A stretch of DNA of 7,802 nucleotides, taken from assembly GCA_025934475.1 (NCBI GenBank), contig JAICXZ010000122.1, positions 1-7,802 of the forward strand. Direction: 5' to 3'. Source of the DNA: Mucilaginibacter sp. Its GTDB lineage: Bacteria > Bacteroidota > Bacteroidia > Sphingobacteriales > Sphingobacteriaceae. Under the pieces are notes generated by a model. It was not told the origin of the DNA. It worked only from the letters and a program-made list of their open reading frames with translations, and ran no database searches. The first letter of the stretch is position 1; each line of letters opens with the position of its first letter. Of this stretch, positions 5,332-7,802 are shown one piece after another. Position numbers and translations under genes: made by a program.

Positions 5332-5404
5332 TGAACTGTGCCAGTCAGCCAGTGTCATTTTGCTGCATGACCGATTGGTAGCACTCAACCGGCTAAGAAA
5401 AAGG

Positions 5405-5581
5405 CTATTTTTTAGACTTAACAATTATGGGATAAAGGCCAACAGCAATCATAGCGAATATGATTGCACTATAAAGTTCTACTTTGCTTTCGGTCATGAA
5501 ACTATCGCCGTAAAGGATTAGCACAAAGAATCCCCAGACAAGAGCGATTCCGATTAGAGCGAATCCTAATATTTTTTTCAT
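5405..5581 (-). CDS. Small two-helix membrane protein (58 aa)
   Basis: 58 residues starting at the ATG at 5579-5581 (MKKILGFALIGIALVWGFF). A longer in-frame start exists at 5614, but MKK followed by a hydrophobic run is the more natural N-terminus and the extra 11 residues are non-descript. Two membrane segments, about 4-25 and 37-53, are joined by a short polar loop (GDSFMTESKVEL) and end in a basic tail (KSKK). No known family recognised. It begins 53 nt after the permease stop on the same strand, so it is probably the last gene of the ABC-transporter unit and could be an accessory membrane subunit. That role is inferred from position only. Confidence 0.55.
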   Translation of the reverse strand: MKKILGFALIGIALVWGFFVLILYGDSFMTESKVELYSAIIFAMIAVGLYPIIVKSKK

Positions 5582-5634
5582 GATGTTAAGGTTTACCGTG
5601 GGGTATAAAGCCAACTTAGGATAATTGAGAAACT

Positions 5635-6384
5635 TTACTTATTGCTCCATTTGAACCATTTGATGCCGAGGGTGGCGAAAACTACTGTATAACCGAGTGT
5701 AAGCAATAAAGCTGTTGTGGTGTGGCTGCTCCATTTAGATGGTTCGAGGCTGGCTGCCAAAATATCTTTCACTGTTCCGTAAGGTGTCCAATCAACGGCA
5801 GTCTTAAACTGATCGCCCAGCACGCCCAATTCGCCAAACATGCCTACCATGATAAATGCAAAGTAGACCAGCCTGGCTGTAGATGTAACGGTTTCAGGGT
5901 TTTGTATGCGGCCCACTATAACCTGTCCCAGGCTCAAATAAACAGCTCCACCGACGATCGAGATCAGGAATGTAATGATGTAGCCGCCAATCGACATCGT
6001 GATGTGATCGAAATTATAACCTGATATAAATACCACAACTGTCAGCAACAATATCAACGATAACTGAACTATGAGGCGGCTGGCCATGATGGTCCATAAA
6101 GGCAAGGGTGATACCCGCAATCGTTGGAAGACGCCTTTATCCCTATCGCGAGCAATGGAATTGGTATACCCCATCAGGCCTATCGCTACCAGGCCGAGCG
6201 TTATCGCATTTGATAACACAAATGCCCCTCCCGCGGTAGCAACCAAGCTTTTCCACGAAAAAACGATGATCATCGGTACAATCAGAACCATTATCGTTGC
6301 TCTGCGATTCCGCCACAACGTGATATAATCTGCCTTTAGCAGTGCTTTAAGCACAGCGGATGTTTTTGGTATGGTGATTTCCAT
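5635..6384 (-). CDS. ABC-2 type transporter permease
   Basis: 249 residues with six hydrophobic segments at about 29-45, 55-75, 100-122, 133-156, 168-188 and 222-243. The loop after the second segment reads SIARDRDKGVFQRLRVSPLP (76-95), the hallmark of ABC-2 permeases (drug, lipid or polysaccharide exporters), with the preceding N-terminal cytoplasmic helix (LLKADYITLWRNRRA). It forms the membrane channel of an exporter in the inner membrane, presumably as a dimer with the ATPase encoded directly upstream; 12 nt separate the two genes. The substrate cannot be predicted. At about 250 residues it is the short single-domain type, lacking the large extracellular domain of longer YhgE/YbhS-like permeases. 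Confidence 0.88.
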   Translation of the reverse strand: MEITIPKTSAVLKALLKADYITLWRNRRATIMVLIVPMIIVFSWKSLVATAGGAFVLSNAITLGLVAIGLMGYTNSIARDRDKGVFQRLRVSPLPLWTIMASRLIVQLSLILLLTVVVFISGYNFDHITMSIGGYIITFLISIVGGAVYLSLGQVIVGRIQNPETVTSTARLVYFAFIMVGMFGELGVLGDQFKTAVDWTPYGTVKDILAASLEPSKWSSHTTTALLLTLGYTVVFATLGIKWFKWSNK

Positions 6385-6396
6385 AATGAATGTCTC

Positions 6397-7179
6397 TTAA
6401 GCTCTAATTTCCAATCCTGTTAATGCGATAAATACATCTTCGAGCGTGATCTTGCCCCGGCGCGAAACCGCGATCACATGCGGATCGTCGCGATGTTTAT
6501 CGATCAGCGATTGCGGCGTGCCCGTGGCTATAAGGCGGCCATGGTCGATGATGCTGATGCGATCGCAAACAGCCTCGGCTTCTTCCATCGAGTGCGTGGT
6601 TAAAACAATGGAATTACCCTTCTCGCGAATCGTGTCTATACGCGACCAAAGCTGGCGCCGTGATTGCGGATCGAGGCCCGAGGTGGGCTCATCGAGCAAA
6701 ACAAGCTTCGGATCGTGAATAGTGGTGATAGCCAGCGATACTCGTTGCTGCTGACCACCCGATAGTTGCCCGAACTTTTTATTCTCGGCCTCGGCCAGGT
6801 TAATTTCTTTTAATAGGGCCCTCAATCGCTCAGGGGTAAGCTTTAAGCCATAGATGCTGGCGTAAAGTTCCAGTATTTCAGCTACATTCAGCTCGGGCTG
6901 AAAGCTGGTGGCCTGTAGTTGCACGCCCATTGCGGCACGCGCATGCAAGGGATTCTTTAAAGTATCATACCCGGCTACAGTCACCGTGCCGGATTGTTGT
7001 TTAATTAAACCTTCAATGGCGCTAAGCGTACTGGTTTTGCCTGCACCGTTAGGACCAAGCAGTCCGAATATCTCTCCTTGTTTTACATAAAACGAGACAT
7101 TGTTAACAGCCTGGAAATTGCCGTAAAATACATTCAGGTTATCAACCTGCAGGATATTGTTTTGCTGGATCGCGTCCAT
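6397..7179 (-). CDS. ABC transporter ATP-binding protein (CcmA/DrrA-like)
   Basis: 260 residues with a complete nucleotide-binding domain: Walker A GPNGAGKT at 42-49, Q-loop around Q87-Q89, signature LSGGQQQR at 139-146, Walker B LVLLDE at 159-164, D-loop SGLD at 167-170 and switch histidine H196 (TTHSMEEAE). All catalytic residues are present. The C-terminal tail (GKITLEDVFIALTGLEIR, 242-259) is the 'LEDVFxxLTG' end typical of ATPases that pair with ABC-2 permeases in drug, antibiotic or lipid export. It energises the permease encoded 12 nt downstream. A minus-strand TATTTTTG box at 7235-7242 is a plausible promoter. Type is certain; substrate unknown. Confidence 0.93.
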   Translation of the reverse strand: MDAIQQNNILQVDNLNVFYGNFQAVNNVSFYVKQGEIFGLLGPNGAGKTSTLSAIEGLIKQQSGTVTVAGYDTLKNPLHARAAMGVQLQATSFQPELNVAEILELYASIYGLKLTPERLRALLKEINLAEAENKKFGQLSGGQQQRVSLAITTIHDPKLVLLDEPTSGLDPQSRRQLWSRIDTIREKGNSIVLTTHSMEEAEAVCDRISIIDHGRLIATGTPQSLIDKHRDDPHVIAVSRRGKITLEDVFIALTGLEIRA

Positions 7180-7234
7180 CAGTATAAACGATTATTTTAA
7201 GTTGAGGCAATGTTAATCTAAAACGCCACATCAT

Positions 7235-7242
7235 CAAAAATA
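7235..7242 (-). promoter_or_regulatory. -7 promoter box of the ABC-transporter unit
   Basis: On the minus strand it reads TATTTTTG, an exact TAnnTTTG match, about 55 nt upstream of the ATPase start, predicting a leader of about 50 nt. It would let the ABC genes be transcribed independently of the 71-aa gene upstream. The T-run in this box also follows GCGCC on the minus strand, so it could contribute to a weak terminator for the upstream gene. Confidence 0.4.
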
Positions 7243-7306
7243 AAAAAGGCGCTTGAATCATAATTATTCGGTGAATGGCAGGAATTACCCGGTAAAGCCA
7301 GGTGCG

Positions 7307-7522
7307 CTATCTCGTTTTTTTCGACGACGCCATCAGTACAATGCCGCCAATAAATATCACACCACCCGCATAAGGCATCCAGTTATTATGATCCCTTTCG
7401 TCGGCGGTTACATGGATCGGGCCTATGTCGACAACATCCTTCTTTTTTTGCGAATTGATCACTGCGATGATCATCATCACCGCGCCGGCCAGTGTAAATA
7501 TTATACCGAGCATCCTGTTCAT
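7307..7522 (-). CDS. Small two-helix membrane protein (71 aa), DUF3185-like
   Basis: 71 residues. Hydrophobic segments lie at about 4-23 (MLGIIFTLAGAVMMIIAVIN) and 50-66 (PYAGGVIFIGGIVLMAS), joined by a polar loop containing KKKDVVDIGPIHVTADE (26-42), and the protein ends in a basic tail (SSKKTR). The '(K)D.VDIGPI.V..xE' loop between two helices recurs in a widespread group of small bacterial membrane proteins of unknown function. The DUF3185 label is from layout, not a search. The start at 7522 (MNRMLG) is used; M4 is an equally possible start. It precedes the ABC genes by 127 nt on the same strand, with a promoter-like box between them, so operon membership is doubtful. Confidence 0.65.
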   Translation of the reverse strand: MNRMLGIIFTLAGAVMMIIAVINSQKKKDVVDIGPIHVTADERDHNNWMPYAGGVIFIGGIVLMASSKKTR

Positions 7523-7623
7523 AAGGTAGTTATGGTTTAAAGTTCGGGGCTAATATCTGATAAAATATTGACAAATAGTGTATGTGGCTTTTCAGGATTG
7601 CACCGTCAAAATACTTGAAAATA

Positions 7624-7644
7624 CCGTGAAAACACGGGTTTTTT
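7624..7644 (+). terminator. Terminator-like hairpin with T-tract
   Basis: CCGTG (7624-7628) and CACGG (7633-7637) form a perfect 5-bp stem around an AAAA loop, followed by GG and six T residues (7639-7644). The A-rich run before the stem could extend pairing with the T-run. It has terminator geometry on the plus strand, but no plus-strand gene lies upstream of it in the intergenic region between divergent genes, so its role is unclear. Confidence 0.35.
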
Positions 7645-7661
7645 CAATGATTTTTATATAT

Positions 7662-7669
7662 TATGTTTG
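7662..7669 (+). promoter_or_regulatory. -7 promoter box of the right-edge gene
   Basis: TATGTTTG matches TAnnTTTG exactly, 21 nt before the ATG at 7691, predicting a leader of about 15 nt. No TTTG/TTG is seen at the -33 position. Confidence 0.45.
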
Positions 7670-7690
7670 AGCTCACTCTAACCGAATCTT

Positions 7691-7802
7691 ATGGCTGTAT
7701 TTATGCCCCGAACCAACAAGGACTCTGTGAAAGCGCCGGAATTCTTCACAAAGCTGGCCGATGAACTCGATATGGATAAGTATAATTTACAGAAATATAA
7801 GG
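7691..7802 (+). CDS. Unidentified protein, N-terminal part
   Basis: Partial gene running off the right edge; 37 codons are visible (starting MAVFMPRTNKDSVKAPEFF, then TKLADELDMDKYNLQKYK). The frame has a stop at 7679-7681, so the ATG at 7691 is the first possible start; a second ATG at 7703 is possible. A consensus -7 box lies upstream. The visible part is polar and helical, with no signal peptide or membrane segment. I do not recognise the family, and the fragment is too short for a function call. Confidence 0.5.
   Translation, partial: MAVFMPRTNKDSVKAPEFFTKLADELDMDKYNLQKYK

Larger units (their letters stand above)
5145..5404. other. Intergenic region without a convincing gene
   Basis: This 260-bp stretch separates the GYD gene from the 58-aa membrane-protein gene. 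It holds the hairpin at 5178-5194, an AT-rich stretch around 5200-5260 likely to contain the GYD promoter (TAATTTTA on the minus strand at 5216-5223, one base off TAnnTTTG), and a REP-like repeat half at 5305-5331. A wobble-containing 7-bp hairpin (CCGGTTG/CAATCGG on the minus strand, near 5370-5395) lies just downstream of the 58-aa gene but lacks a T-tract. Confidence 0.5.

Noticed and set aside
5309..5521. 70-aa plus-strand open frame starting MARNDAIS
   Set aside because: Begins inside the REP-like repeat and runs antisense over the 58-aa membrane-protein gene. MARNDAIS-type peptides are a common artefact of translating this repeat.
5582..5614. Longer start for the 58-aa membrane protein
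   Set aside because: The extension MALYPTVNLNI adds no signal or conserved feature and leaves MKKILGFAL, a typical N-terminus, internal.
6446..6718. Plus-strand open frame antisense to the ABC ATPase
   Set aside because: Lies wholly over a gene with all ABC ATPase motifs intact; no independent support.
7568..7590. E. coli-style promoter beginning TTGACA
   Set aside because: The -35 hexamer is perfect, but there is no TATAAT-like element 16-18 bp downstream and no TAnnTTTG either; Bacteroidota promoters do not use this pattern.

Overview
The protein sequences, about 45% GC, Bacteroidota-type promoter boxes (TAnnTTTG) and the lack of clear Shine-Dalgarno sequences suggest a member of the Bacteroidota, probably Sphingobacteriaceae (Mucilaginibacter/Pedobacter-like). 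The genus is inferred from general resemblance; there is no marker gene in the window.

Layout. Positions 1-360 hold the 3' end of a cysteine synthase B gene (cysM), followed by a likely intrinsic terminator. Positions 361-733 are a structured intergenic region with a promoter-like box, an internal terminator hairpin and possibly a small RNA or attenuated leader. Next come a secreted PepSY-like protein (734-1162, +) and, tail to tail with a 3-nt gap, a TetR/AcrR repressor (1166-1759, -). The 181-bp gap behind the repressor gene contains an operator-like palindrome beside a promoter box, flanked by two oppositely oriented arms of a 9-bp repeat. A lipoprotein alpha/beta-hydrolase with a C-terminal TPR (1941-3173, -) diverges from an EcsC-like protein (3272-3832, +). 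That gene converges on a sterol-desaturase/fatty-acid-hydroxylase-family membrane protein (3916-4704, -), which has a small GYD-domain protein upstream (4824-5144, -).

Positions 5145-5404 hold no convincing gene but contain a perfect hairpin and one half of a REP-like dispersed repeat. From 7522 down to 5405, all on the minus strand, lie a 71-aa two-helix membrane protein, an ABC-transporter ATPase, its ABC-2 permease and a 58-aa two-helix membrane protein. The last three look like one transcription unit. At the right edge a new plus-strand gene begins at 7691 and runs off the window.

The genes do not form one pathway. This looks like ordinary chromosomal housekeeping and accessory content: sulfur assimilation, an efflux/export ABC system, an envelope lipoprotein hydrolase, a membrane hydroxylase and a one-component repressor. 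No defence system, CRISPR array, prophage or complete transposon is visible. The less ordinary signals are in the intergenic DNA.
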